64,000 bases of DNA, from positions 101,748 through 165,747 of the forward strand of contig CACKZV010000001.1 in the NCBI GenBank assembly GCA_902604795.1. Direction: 5' to 3'. The notes beneath the pieces were generated by a model, which saw only the letters and a list, made by a program, of their open reading frames with translations, had not been told where the DNA came from and did no database searches. The stretch's first letter is position 1, and each line of letters begins with the position of its first letter. The translations under genes and the position numbers were made by a program. The DNA is from an uncultured Pelagibacteraceae bacterium. GTDB taxonomy: Bacteria > Pseudomonadota > Alphaproteobacteria > Pelagibacterales > Pelagibacteraceae. Positions 17,116-26,164 of the stretch are shown here, piece by piece.

Positions 17116-18147
17116 ATGTATAGTGAAAATCTAAAGGTCAATAATCAAATATCAATATGGCTTATCAGTATGTTTTGGATTATTTCTGCTATGATTGTTG
17201 TTGGTGGTTTAACAAGATTAACTGATTCTGGTTTATCAATCACTCAATGGCAATTATTCTCTGGTTTCTTCCCACCACATAATAATTCTCAATGGATTAT
17301 GTATTTTGATTTATATAAAGAGATACCCGAATTCAAATTACAAAATTACGATATGACTATGCAAGAATTTAAAGTTATTTTTTGGTGGGAATGGGCTCAT
17401 AGATTTATGGGAAGGTTAATAGGTTTAGCTTTTCTAATTCCACTAATATATTTTACATTTAAAATTAAATTTAAAAAATTATTGAACTTTTATTTCATCT
17501 TTACTTTAATATGTTTTCAAGGATTTATAGGTTGGTATATGGTAAGTAGCGGTTTAATTGATAGAGTTGATGTTAGTCATTTTAGATTATCTATACATTT
17601 ATTAGTAGCATTTCTTATTTTATCTTTAATTTTTTGGAGTTATTTAAAAATAAAAGTAAAAAACAACTTTCAAAATACAATAAATATAATATTCCCACTG
17701 AGTTTTCTTTTATTAGTCTTTTTACAAATTTCTATTGGTGCTTTAGTTTCGGGAATGGATGCGGGTAAAATTTATAATTCTTGGCCGTTAATGGGTAACT
17801 CAATTTTTCCAAATGATAATAATCTTGCAAACTTGTTTAAATTAAGCGCTTTTAGTGATCCTTCTTTGGTACAATTTATTCATAGAAAGTTAGCTTATTT
17901 AATAGGATTATTTTATCTGTATTTATTATTTTATATTTATATTAATAAAAAGACTGATTTATATAAATCCGTAAATATTTTAGGATTTTTTATAATTCTA
18001 CAGATTGTCTTAGGAATTTTTACTTTATTATATGGTGCACAGATATTCATTGCATCTATGCACCAAATAAGTTCTATTTTTTTAGTAGCTTCTTGTATCT
18101 ACTTTTTATTCATAAATACGAGATCTAACTTACAGCTTTCAAGCTAG
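17116..18147 (+). CDS. ctaA: heme A synthase (Cox15/CtaA)
   Basis: This 343-residue inner-membrane protein has eight hydrophobic helices and oxidises heme O to heme A for aa3-type cytochrome oxidase. Family marks are VVGGLTRLTDSGLSITQWQ, the WWEWAHRFMGRLIG segment carrying a heme-ligand His, and FQGFIGWYMVSSGL; later His residues occur in HRKLAY and MHQISS. It is the Cox15-type form typical of alphaproteobacteria and mitochondria. Its 3' end overlaps the convergent metY gene by 23 bp. Confidence 0.94.
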   Translation: MYSENLKVNNQISIWLISMFWIISAMIVVGGLTRLTDSGLSITQWQLFSGFFPPHNNSQWIMYFDLYKEIPEFKLQNYDMTMQEFKVIFWWEWAHRFMGRLIGLAFLIPLIYFTFKIKFKKLLNFYFIFTLICFQGFIGWYMVSSGLIDRVDVSHFRLSIHLLVAFLILSLIFWSYLKIKVKNNFQNTINIIFPLSFLLLVFLQISIGALVSGMDAGKIYNSWPLMGNSIFPNDNNLANLFKLSAFSDPSLVQFIHRKLAYLIGLFYLYLLFYIYINKKTDLYKSVNILGFFIILQIVLGIFTLLYGAQIFIASMHQISSIFLVASCIYFLFINTRSNLQLSS

Positions 18148-19450
18148 GTTTTCCTGAAGCTCCTAAAGCTTGATCTAGATCAGCTATAATATCATCCGGG
18201 TGTTCAATACCAATGGACAATCTTACATACCCTGGTGTTACACCTGCAGCTAGTAGTTCTTCCTCAGTTAATTGGCTGTGTGTAGTAGTTGCTGGATGTA
18301 TAGCTAAACTTCTTGCATCTCCTATATTTGCAACATGGTAAAACATTTTAAGAGACTCTATAAACTTTTTACCAGCCTGAACACCGCCTTTAACCTCAAT
18401 ACCAACTAGTGCTCCATTTCCACCTTTCATATATTTTTTAGATCTTTCACCAATCTCACCTTTATGAAGAGTAGGATAGATAACTCTTTCAACATTTTTA
18501 TGTTTTTGTAAAAAAGCAACAGCTTTTTCAGCATTTGAGCAATGTTGTTTCATTCTTAATGGAACAGTTTCTAGACCTTGAATTATACCCCAAGCGTTAT
18601 CGGGTGCTAAGGGTGCTCCTAAATCTCTTAACAAACACACTCTGGCTCTTACTGCGAATGAAACATTTGCGCCTGTTAATTGAGGTACAACCTCACCCCA
18701 TTTTGCACCACCATAACTTGCATCTGGCTCATTAAATAATGGTTGTCTTTTAGGATCTTTTGTCCAATCAAAATTACCACCATCAACAAGAGCTCCACCA
18801 ATTACAGTTCCGTGTCCTCCAATGAATTTTGTAAGTGAGTGAACTACAACCGCTGCGCCATGCTCTAAAGGCTTGCAAATAACGGGAGCTGCTGTGTTGT
18901 CCATAATAAGTGGAATATTATGTTTTCTTCCAATATCCGAAACTTCTTTTATTGGAAATACTCTCAAATATGGATTTGGTAAAGTTTCTGCATAAAAACA
19001 CCTTGTCTTATCGTCTATTAATTTTTCAAAATTACTTGGATCTGATGGATCTGCGTATCTACATTCGATACCTAATTTTTTAAGTGTGTGAGTGAATAGG
19101 TTAACTGTTCCACCATATAAATCAGTTGAACTAATAAAATTATCACCTGATTGACACACATTCATTATAGCAAATGTTGATGCTGCTTGTCCTGAACCAA
19201 CGGTTACAGCTGCAAGCCCACCCTCAAGAGCTGCAACTCTTTTTTCAAGTACATCATTTGTTGGATTCATTATTCTTGTGTATATGTTTCCAAATTCTTT
19301 TAGTGCAAATAAATTTGCAGCATGATCAGTATCATTAAATTGATATGATGTTGTTCTATATAGCGGTACTGCTACTGCTGTTGTAGCTGGATCGCTTCTG
19401 TAATCTCCGCCATGTAATGCAATTGTTTCTGGATGTTTATTTTTGGTCAT
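18125..19450 (-). CDS. metY: O-acetylhomoserine sulfhydrylase paralog 1 (PLP, Cys/Met metabolism family)
   Basis: This 441-residue cytosolic PLP enzyme belongs to the Cys/Met metabolism (gamma) family. Typical parts are PLYRTTSYQFNDTDHAANLF near the start, GNIYTRIMNPTNDVLEKRVAALEGG, the PLP-Lys in VVHSLTKFIGGHG, and SIGIEHPDDIIADLDQAL at the end. The length and the long insertion around KWGEVVPQLTG fit O-acetylhomoserine aminocarboxypropyltransferase (MetY), which makes homocysteine from O-acetylhomoserine and sulfide. A candidate terminator separates it from the hydrolase-metY2 unit upstream. A paralog lies at 20327-21658. Confidence 0.9.
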   Translation of the reverse strand: MTKNKHPETIALHGGDYRSDPATTAVAVPLYRTTSYQFNDTDHAANLFALKEFGNIYTRIMNPTNDVLEKRVAALEGGLAAVTVGSGQAASTFAIMNVCQSGDNFISSTDLYGGTVNLFTHTLKKLGIECRYADPSDPSNFEKLIDDKTRCFYAETLPNPYLRVFPIKEVSDIGRKHNIPLIMDNTAAPVICKPLEHGAAVVVHSLTKFIGGHGTVIGGALVDGGNFDWTKDPKRQPLFNEPDASYGGAKWGEVVPQLTGANVSFAVRARVCLLRDLGAPLAPDNAWGIIQGLETVPLRMKQHCSNAEKAVAFLQKHKNVERVIYPTLHKGEIGERSKKYMKGGNGALVGIEVKGGVQAGKKFIESLKMFYHVANIGDARSLAIHPATTTHSQLTEEELLAAGVTPGYVRLSIGIEHPDDIIADLDQALGASGKPSLKAVS

Positions 19451-19487
19451 ATTTTCCCTTCTGTTTAAAAATGTATTAAACTAAAAT

Positions 19488-19520
19488 GAAAAAATACAAT
19501 CAAGCTTAAATTTAACTTGA
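19488..19520 (-). terminator. candidate intrinsic terminator after the alpha/beta hydrolase
   Basis: On the minus strand TCAAGTT and the downstream GCTTGA arm form a stem of about seven pairs (19500-19520). An A/T loop separates the arms, and TTGTATTTTTT follows. The stem overlaps the last hydrolase codons. It would end the metY2-hydrolase transcript before metY1. The stem is A/T-rich, so it is weak. Confidence 0.45.
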
Positions 19521-20330
19521 TAATGGAGGATAATTTGTGGTTATAAATTTTTTAAGTACAGTTAATACTCTATCAGCTTCCTCTAATAACATCATGTGAC
19601 CACAGTTATCAATTATATCAACTTGACTACCATCTATTAATGAAGCTAATTTTTTTCCCTCTTTAACTGGGCACATTTTATCGTCAGTTGCTAAAATCGA
19701 TAGGGTAGGACATTTTATTTTTTTAGCTGCTTCAAATCCATTTTTATAATTATCACAAGCTCTAAAATCTACACCTAATGTATTCTGTATTGTTCTAGAT
19801 TTTGCAAGCATTGTTCCTGTGTTGATATGATAAAGGCCAGGTACTGGATGACCACCAAAATGACCTGCTGGACCATGAGCCCAATCCATCATTAAATCTA
19901 CTGCTTTTGGATCATTATTTTCTGCTAGTGAAAGCAGTTCTGGGTTCATTGGTATTGCGCCAGCTCCACCCATTAAACTAAGAGTTTTAATTTTATCTGG
20001 ATACCTTGATGTGCACTCTACTGTAACTAAACAACCTTGAGAATGACCTACTAAAGAAGCTTCTTTATGACCAACTGCATCAATTACATCATTCACCCAG
20101 TCTGCCATTTGCTCAATTGATTTAAGACTGTCTCCGCTTGACAAACCATGTCCTGGAAGATCTATTGCTAGAGCATTATATCCATGGAAAGCAAAGTATC
20201 TTGTTTGCAGTACCCAAGTCATATGGGTTAGTCCACTTCCATGAACGAAAATAATTAAAGGTTTTTTTTTATCAAACGGTCTTCCACCAGTTGACGCAAA
20301 AACTTCATGATTATTTACTTTAAACTTCAT
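19512..20330 (-). CDS. alpha/beta-fold hydrolase between two metY paralogs
   Basis: This 272-residue alpha/beta hydrolase has an oxyanion-loop segment VHGSGLTHMTW, the nucleophile elbow GHSQG (Ser at about residue 105), an Asp near ILATDDKMCP, and a His in DNCGHMML. The triad is therefore complete. It is not MetX-like (too short, no MetX motifs), so calling it homoserine acetyltransferase would be unsupported. It overlaps metY2 by 4 bp (ATGA), so the pair is co-translated, which suggests a sulfur- or homoserine-ester-related substrate. Function unknown. Confidence 0.8.
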   Translation of the reverse strand: MKFKVNNHEVFASTGGRPFDKKKPLIIFVHGSGLTHMTWVLQTRYFAFHGYNALAIDLPGHGLSSGDSLKSIEQMADWVNDVIDAVGHKEASLVGHSQGCLVTVECTSRYPDKIKTLSLMGGAGAIPMNPELLSLAENNDPKAVDLMMDWAHGPAGHFGGHPVPGLYHINTGTMLAKSRTIQNTLGVDFRACDNYKNGFEAAKKIKCPTLSILATDDKMCPVKEGKKLASLIDGSQVDIIDNCGHMMLLEEADRVLTVLKKFITTNYPPLSS

Positions 20331-21658
20331 TGATTTGATACAAGTCTTGGTTTTCTTGCAGCTCTGAAACCAATCTCGAAATCATTTTTTATATCATCAA
20401 TGTCTTCAATACCTACAGACAATCTAATCATGTCATGTGATAAACCTGCAAATTTCAAAGTAGCTTCATCCATTTGAGAATGAGTTCCAGATGCAGGATG
20501 TATAACTAGAGTTCTTGTATCACCAACATTTGCTAAATGTGATGCTAATTTAACATTATTTATAAATGCAACTCCAGCATCTTTTCCACCTTTAATACCA
20601 AATGCGATCATTGAACCTCTTCCATTAGGTAAAAGTTTTTTTGCTAATTCATGATCAGGATGATCTGGTACACTTGGATGAGATACCCATGCAACACTTT
20701 CGTGGTTAGATAAATATTTAACCATTTCTTCGGCATTTGAACAATGTTTCTTCATTCTTACAGATAAAGTTTCTATTCCTTGTAGAACATTCCAAGCATT
20801 TTGAGGACTTAAACAAGGACCAAAGTCTCTCATACCTTCAGCTCTAGCCTTCATAGTAAAAGCTGTTGGACCAAATTCTTCAGCAAAAGATAAACCATGA
20901 TATCCTTCATATGGTTTTGTCATAGTTGGAAATTTATCGTTTTGCATCCAATCAAATTTTCCACCTTCAACTAATATTCCTGCCATTGAAGATCCATGTC
21001 CAGCCATCCATTTTGTTAGTGAGTGAATTACTATATCAGCTCCATGCTCAAACGGTTTACATAAGTAAGGAGTTTGATAAGTTGCATCAACCATCAATGG
21101 AATACCAGCATCATGAGCAATTTTCGCAATTTCAGGCATGTTCATTATTTCGTTACCTGGATTTCCAACAAGTTCTCCAAAAATACCTTTTGTGTTCTTT
21201 TGAATTGCTTTTTTAAATCCTTCGGTATCTCTTGGTTTAACAAATGTACATTTAATTCCAAATTTAGGTAAGGTTAATCTAAATAAGTTTACAGTGCCTC
21301 CATAAAGTTGAGATGATACGACTAAATGATCACCTGCTTCACATAATGTCATTACTGTTAAAAATATTGCACTCATTCCCGATGATGTAGCTAATGCTGC
21401 TGTACCACCCTCAAGTGAAGCAACTCTTTCTTCTAATACTCCAACAGTTGGATTTGAAATCCTACTATAAATATGCCCACCTCTTTCTAAATTAAAAAGA
21501 GCAGCTGCATGATCGACATCATCAAAAAGGTATGATGTGGTTTGATATATTGGTACTTGTCTTGAGCCAGCATTTTTGTGCGGCTGATAACCCGCATGTA
21601 AACTAAGGGTATCAAATTTATAAGTATTTGGTTTCAATTCTTTTTTTTTATCAGTCAT
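20327..21658 (-). CDS. metY: O-acetylhomoserine sulfhydrylase paralog 2 (PLP, Cys/Met metabolism family)
   Basis: This 443-residue paralog of the 18125-19450 gene shows PIYQTTSYLFDDVDHAAALF, GGHIYSRISNPTVGVLEERVASLEGG, the PLP-Lys in VIHSLTKWMAGHGSS and SVGIEDIDDIKNDF. The expected product is again a sulfhydrylase or related gamma-replacement enzyme. A clear AGGAG ribosome binding site lies four bases before the ATG, unusual in this window where strong sites are scarce, and suggests high expression. It is divergent from rplM. The two copies may use different acceptors or thiols. Confidence 0.88.
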   Translation of the reverse strand: MTDKKKELKPNTYKFDTLSLHAGYQPHKNAGSRQVPIYQTTSYLFDDVDHAAALFNLERGGHIYSRISNPTVGVLEERVASLEGGTAALATSSGMSAIFLTVMTLCEAGDHLVVSSQLYGGTVNLFRLTLPKFGIKCTFVKPRDTEGFKKAIQKNTKGIFGELVGNPGNEIMNMPEIAKIAHDAGIPLMVDATYQTPYLCKPFEHGADIVIHSLTKWMAGHGSSMAGILVEGGKFDWMQNDKFPTMTKPYEGYHGLSFAEEFGPTAFTMKARAEGMRDFGPCLSPQNAWNVLQGIETLSVRMKKHCSNAEEMVKYLSNHESVAWVSHPSVPDHPDHELAKKLLPNGRGSMIAFGIKGGKDAGVAFINNVKLASHLANVGDTRTLVIHPASGTHSQMDEATLKFAGLSHDMIRLSVGIEDIDDIKNDFEIGFRAARKPRLVSNQ

Positions 21659-21805
21659 TAGGCTCCTATAATTTATAATATTGTGAATACGTTTTTATCA
21701 ACGTTATTATTACTAATAAATGGTCATAATTCAATCAACCATTCAGTCCAACTAAAATATAATAATTTGACAATATATGTAATTATAAGTATTAATCCCG
21801 CATTC

Positions 21806-22264
21806 ATGACAAAGTTTGTTAAAAAAGACGAGATAAATAGCGAATGGTTTGAGATCGATGCTAAAGGAGCGGTTGTCGGTAGACTAGCAACGGTTGTATC
21901 AAAAATTATAAGGGGGAAGAATAAAACAACATATACACCACACATGGATCATGGAGATTTTGTTGTTATTAAAAATGTAGACCAAATTAAATTTACGGGA
22001 AATAAATTTCAAAATAAAAAATATTACAGACACACAGGATACCCTGGTGGAATTAAAGAAATAACACCTGAAAAATTGAGTGAAAAAAAACCAGGTGAAG
22101 TTTTAAAGTTAGCTGTTAAAAGAATGTTGCCTTCAGGTGCACTAGGAAAAAAACAATTAACTAAACTAAAAATTTATTCTGGAGAAGAACACCCTCACAC
22201 TGCTCAAAATCCAAAAATAATTGAAATCAGTAAGCTTAATCAAAAAAACGTTGTAAGAAATTAA
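21806..22264 (+). CDS. rplM: 50S ribosomal protein L13
   Basis: The ORF track starts at 21683, but L13 homology begins with MTKFVKKDEINSEWFEIDAKGAVVGRLA, so I use the ATG at 21806 (152 residues). VGRLATVVSKIIRGKNKTTYTPHMDHGDFV and YYRHTGYPGGIKE are the L13 hallmarks. The 41 upstream codons have no family support and lie in the metY2/rplM intergenic region. rplM-rpsI form the usual two-gene ribosomal operon. Confidence 0.96.
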   Translation: MTKFVKKDEINSEWFEIDAKGAVVGRLATVVSKIIRGKNKTTYTPHMDHGDFVVIKNVDQIKFTGNKFQNKKYYRHTGYPGGIKEITPEKLSEKKPGEVLKLAVKRMLPSGALGKKQLTKLKIYSGEEHPHTAQNPKIIEISKLNQKNVVRN

Positions 22265-22265
22265 T

Positions 22266-22697
22266 ATGGAAACCTCCCAAACATCTACACCAAAAGTAAA
22301 ATTAGACTTTAAAGATAGTAAATACGCAACTGGAAGAAGAAAAAAATCTGTAGCTAAAGTCTGGTTAAAAAAAGGTTCAGGAAAATTTTATGTAAATGGT
22401 AAATCTTTAAACGACTATTTTCCAAGAGCTAATCACGTAATGCAAATTTTAAGACCTTTTGAAATTATAAACCAGTCAACAGATTACGATGTTAGATCTA
22501 AAGTTGTAGGTGGAGGACAAACTGGTCAAGCTGGTGCTTTAGTACACGGTATTTCAAGAGCTTTATTAAAATTTGATGAAACTTTAAAATCAACCTTACG
22601 TAAAGAAAAACTTACAACAAGAGATTCAAGATCTGTTGAGAGAAAAAAACCTGGTAGAGCAAAAGCTAGAAAAAGCTACCAATTTTCTAAAAGATAA
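22266..22697 (+). CDS. rpsI: 30S ribosomal protein S9
   Basis: This 143-residue protein carries the S9 parts YATGRRKKSVAKVWLKKGSGKFYVNGK, GGGQTGQAGALVHGISRALL and the basic C-terminal tail ending KSYQFSKR that reaches the P-site tRNA. It starts one base after the rplM stop. Confidence 0.97.
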   Translation: METSQTSTPKVKLDFKDSKYATGRRKKSVAKVWLKKGSGKFYVNGKSLNDYFPRANHVMQILRPFEIINQSTDYDVRSKVVGGGQTGQAGALVHGISRALLKFDETLKSTLRKEKLTTRDSRSVERKKPGRAKARKSYQFSKR

Positions 22698-22730
22698 TTT
22701 CTTTTTAAATTTCAACTGTTATATTAAATT

Positions 22731-23756
22731 ATGAGCAAGAAAAATGTTCTTATTTGTGGAGCTACTGGATATATAGGATTACAACTAACTAAACTCCTAT
22801 GTACACATAAAAAAATAAATATTAAGTATTTGTGTGGAAGTACCTCTGTCGGAAAAAAAATAGATTCTTATGAACAAGAATTAAAAAAATATAAATTACC
22901 AAAAATATCAAAATTTAAAAAAGAATATTTATCAAATGTGGATATAATATTTACAGCATTGCCAAATGGTGAGGCACAATCTATTTCAAAATTTTTAAAT
23001 AAAAATAATTTATTAATAGATCTAGCGGCTGATTTTAGACTTAATAATAAGAAAGATTATGAAAAATGGTATAAAATTAAACACAAAGCATTAAATGAAA
23101 TCAAAAAAAGTATTTACTCTATACCTGAAATTAGTGGCAAATTAATTAAAAAATTTCCAATAATATCTTGTCCTGGATGCTACCCTACATCTGTATTAAT
23201 TCCATTAATCCCGTTAATAAAAAAAAACTTAATTAATAATCAAACAATTATTATTGACTCAAAATCTGGTTATTCGGGAGCAGGTAGAGGAGTGCATAAA
23301 AAATATAAAGATAAAAATTTATATGAGTCTTTGAGTGCTTATGGATTAGCAAATCATAGACATAATTCTGAAATTCAACAAGAGCTTGATCTTAAAACTG
23401 GCAAAAAAAATAAATTTCATTTTACACCTCATCTTACACCCATGTTTAGAGGAATTTTAAGTACTATTTATGTTGATTTAAAAAAGGGCATTAAAATAAA
23501 CAAAATAATTAATGTTCTAAATATGCAATATAAGAATCATAAATTTATAAAAATCTGTAAAATAAATACTTTCTTAAGTACTAATGATGTGATCAACACT
23601 AATAATTGCTTTATTTCTGTATGTAAAAGCAAATATAAAGATAAAATAATAATATTGTCTGCAATTGATAATTTGATTAAAGGTGGTGGAGGTCAAGCTG
23701 TACAAAATATGAATAATTATTATGGCTTTAATCAGAGCGAGGGACTAAATGTTTAA
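22731..23756 (+). CDS. argC: N-acetyl-gamma-glutamyl-phosphate reductase
   Basis: This 341-residue NADPH-dependent enzyme is the third step of arginine synthesis. A Rossmann loop ICGATGYIGLQL opens the protein. The catalytic Cys is in SCPGCYPTS (about residue 143), with SGYSGAGRGVH and the active-site His region YGLANHRHNSEI following. rpsI-argC adjacency recurs in alphaproteobacteria. It overlaps the small lipoprotein gene by 8 bp. Confidence 0.95.
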   Translation: MSKKNVLICGATGYIGLQLTKLLCTHKKINIKYLCGSTSVGKKIDSYEQELKKYKLPKISKFKKEYLSNVDIIFTALPNGEAQSISKFLNKNNLLIDLAADFRLNNKKDYEKWYKIKHKALNEIKKSIYSIPEISGKLIKKFPIISCPGCYPTSVLIPLIPLIKKNLINNQTIIIDSKSGYSGAGRGVHKKYKDKNLYESLSAYGLANHRHNSEIQQELDLKTGKKNKFHFTPHLTPMFRGILSTIYVDLKKGIKINKIINVLNMQYKNHKFIKICKINTFLSTNDVINTNNCFISVCKSKYKDKIIILSAIDNLIKGGGGQAVQNMNNYYGFNQSEGLNV

Positions 23757-23955
23757 ATATATTTTTATAATTTTATTAATATTTTCATTATCACATTGTT
23801 CACTAAATCATCCTGTTTCTATGTGGAATATTGAGGACGACAGTTCTGACAAAGATATTTCAAAATTAAACTTTGAAAACGAAACATCTTTTGAAGAATT
23901 TAAAAAAAATGTTATTCAATATGGTAAGATCAGCGACTTTCCTAAATTAGATTAA
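23749..23955 (+). CDS. small predicted lipoprotein between argC and hom
   Basis: I do not recognise a family. The 68-residue product has a hydrophobic N-terminus (FKYIFIILLIFSLSHC) ending in a lipobox-like LSHC (Cys17, with His rather than Gly/Ala before it). An acidic mature part of about 50 residues follows (WNIEDDSSDKD), ending in a soluble helix-like segment. It overlaps argC by 8 bp and precedes hom by 4 bases, so it is inside an amino-acid operon. Codon use resembles its neighbours. A lineage-specific membrane lipoprotein is the safest reading. Confidence 0.6.
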   Translation: MFKYIFIILLIFSLSHCSLNHPVSMWNIEDDSSDKDISKLNFENETSFEEFKKNVIQYGKISDFPKLD

Positions 23956-23959
23956 TTGA

Positions 23960-25249
23960 ATGAATAAAAGTATAAATATTGCTGTTATTGGACTTGGCCA
24001 AATTGGATCATATGTTCTAAATGAGTTAAATACAAAAAAGAAAGATATTGAAACTAAAACTGGAAAGAGAATTAAAGTTATAGCTATATCGGCTAAAAAT
24101 AAAAATAAGAAAAGAAAATTCAAAATTAATAAGAAAATTTTTTATTCAAATCCTCTAGATATTTTGAAGATTAAAAACTTAGATATAGTAATCGAAGCCA
24201 TAGGCTTATCAGATGGTATATCAAAAAAAATTATTGAAACAGCTCTAAAAAATAAAATTCATGTAATAACTCCAAATAAAGCATTAATTTCCAAACATGG
24301 TGATAAACTAAGTGAATTAGCTGAGAAAAATAAAGTTAATTTAGAATTTGAGGCATCTGTTGCAGGCGGAATTCCAATTATACGAACTATTAAAGAAGGT
24401 TTGGCTACAAATAAAATTACAAAAGTTTATGGTATTCTTAACGGTACTTGTAACTATATCATGTCAGAAATGGAAAGAACTAAAGATAGTTTCAAAAATG
24501 TTCTGAAGATGGCACAGAAACTAGGTTATGCTGAACCTGGAAATCCAAAATTAGATCTTAACGGTTATGATGCATTAGCTAAAATAAAAATTTTGACATC
24601 ATTAGCCTTCAATAGGAAGATTTCAAAATCCAGATGTTTAATGGAAGGTATTGAAAATATAGATTATACAGATATTAAAATTGCTGATCAGTTAGATTTT
24701 AGAATAAAATTATTAGGTATTACTGAGATTATAAATAATAGTATTTTTGAAAGAGTTCATCCATGTTTAGTTAAAAAAGATTCATACATAGGAAATGTAG
24801 ATGGTGTAATGAATGCTGTTATATTAAATGGTTCACCTATTGGAGAGTCTGTATTACAAGGGGAGGGTGCTGGACCAGGACCAACATCTTCTGCATTGAT
24901 GTCTGACCTATTATCTATATTAAGAGGAAATATAAAATATCCTTTTGGCATATCTAAAAATAAAAGATTAAAACCTAAAGTATTTAATAAAGACCATTCA
25001 TCAAATTCTCTTTATTTAAGATTAGAAGTTAAGGATAAACCTGGCGTTTTATCTTCTATAACAAAGATTCTGGCGAAGTATAAAATTTCTATTCAAAGAT
25101 TAATACAAATACCTGATCATAAAAGTAAGACGGCTTCGATTGTTATTATTACTCATGATGCAAGTGAACTAAGTTCTCAAAAATTTATTAAATCTTTTAA
25201 ATTAAATCGAAACATAATTAAAAATCCAGTATTAATAAGATTATTTTAA
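23960..25249 (+). CDS. hom: homoserine dehydrogenase
   Basis: This 429-residue NAD(P)-dependent enzyme reduces aspartate semialdehyde to homoserine, precursor of threonine and methionine. The Rossmann loop is VIGLGQIGSYVL. The catalytic region has ASVAGGIPIIRTIKEGL and the LNGTCNYIMSEM motif, then YAEPGNPKLDLNGYDALAKI. A C-terminal ACT domain (about 350-429: LRLEVKDKPGVLSSITKIL) would give feedback control. It supplies the homoserine that MetY would use after acetylation. It shares a TAATG junction with the next gene. Confidence 0.96.
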   Translation: MNKSINIAVIGLGQIGSYVLNELNTKKKDIETKTGKRIKVIAISAKNKNKKRKFKINKKIFYSNPLDILKIKNLDIVIEAIGLSDGISKKIIETALKNKIHVITPNKALISKHGDKLSELAEKNKVNLEFEASVAGGIPIIRTIKEGLATNKITKVYGILNGTCNYIMSEMERTKDSFKNVLKMAQKLGYAEPGNPKLDLNGYDALAKIKILTSLAFNRKISKSRCLMEGIENIDYTDIKIADQLDFRIKLLGITEIINNSIFERVHPCLVKKDSYIGNVDGVMNAVILNGSPIGESVLQGEGAGPGPTSSALMSDLLSILRGNIKYPFGISKNKRLKPKVFNKDHSSNSLYLRLEVKDKPGVLSSITKILAKYKISIQRLIQIPDHKSKTASIVIITHDASELSSQKFIKSFKLNRNIIKNPVLIRLF

Positions 25250-26148
25250 TGGAACTTTACATCAAACTTTTTGAAGTTCTATTTCCAGTTTTTTTTATAG
25301 TAGGTATTGGTTACTTTCTTGGTAAAAAAAATCCTAACTTTGATACATCTTTTATAACAACTTATTCAGCTAATTTTGGTACACCATCGATTGTAATATT
25401 TTCTATATCAGCTAGTGGTGTAACTTTTGCAATGTTCTCTGAGTATTTTTTATACGCTCTTATTCTTTTGACTTCTTTTTTGATCGTTGGATTAATTTTC
25501 CTATTATTAATGAAAAAAGATTATCTTAGAGAATTACCAACATTTTTTTTACCTAATACTGGTAATATGGGTATCCCAATTTGTTTGTTTGCATATGGAA
25601 AACTTGGTATGGGAATAGCTGCAGCTATATCATCATTAGTTGTTTTACTGCATTTCACTCTGAATATCTTTCTGGCTAAAAGAGAATTTGATTTAAATGT
25701 AATAGTTAAAAGCCCTTCATTTTATGCAATAATTGCTACAATCCTATTTCTATATTACGAAATACCTTTACCAATGTTTGTTTTGAATACTGTTATGCTT
25801 TTAGCTTACGGAATGATTGTAATGATTTTAATGTCTTTAGGTGTTTCTCTAACACAAATGAAAGTTTTTTCATTTAAGGACGCTCTAATTACATCTACTG
25901 GGAGAGTTATTATAGGTCCTTTAATTGGCTTTGCTCTGATATCTTTTTTTAATTTATCTGGCTTTGCAGCAGGTGTTTTATTAATACAATCATCGATGCC
26001 TAGTGCCATTCTTTGTTATTTAGTTGCTTCCATGTATTCGCCAAAGGAAATTGTAGATAATATTTCTAGTACAATTGTTGTTTCAACTTTGATGTCTTTA
26101 ATAACAGTCCCAATAACTGTATTCTTTGCTTTAAAATACTTTAATTAA
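25249..26148 (+). CDS. AEC (auxin efflux carrier) family transporter
   Basis: This 299-residue inner-membrane carrier has about ten hydrophobic helices with the AEC split pattern. The region FVVGIGYFLGKKNPNF-like at the start and LPNTGNMGIPICLFAYG are typical: the NTGNMGIP-type loop is the family's best signature. Substrates vary (malonate, dicarboxylates, others), so no substrate is assigned. The ATG overlaps the hom stop by one base. Confidence 0.85.
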   Translation: MELYIKLFEVLFPVFFIVGIGYFLGKKNPNFDTSFITTYSANFGTPSIVIFSISASGVTFAMFSEYFLYALILLTSFLIVGLIFLLLMKKDYLRELPTFFLPNTGNMGIPICLFAYGKLGMGIAAAISSLVVLLHFTLNIFLAKREFDLNVIVKSPSFYAIIATILFLYYEIPLPMFVLNTVMLLAYGMIVMILMSLGVSLTQMKVFSFKDALITSTGRVIIGPLIGFALISFFNLSGFAAGVLLIQSSMPSAILCYLVASMYSPKEIVDNISSTIVVSTLMSLITVPITVFFALKYFN

Positions 26149-26164
26149 GAGTTATGCTTCTTCC

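Noticed and set aside
21719-21743. AATGGT/ACCATT hairpin in the metY2 leader as a SAM-II-type riboswitch
   Set aside because: The stem is 6 bp with a 13-base loop, but the conserved SAM-II downstream GCUAAAAA-like segment and the pseudoknot pairing are missing. It may equally be chance.
21683-21805. 41 extra codons before L13
   Set aside because: No L13 homology, A/T-rich, and they occupy the metY2/rplM promoter gap; the ATG at 21806 starts the real protein.
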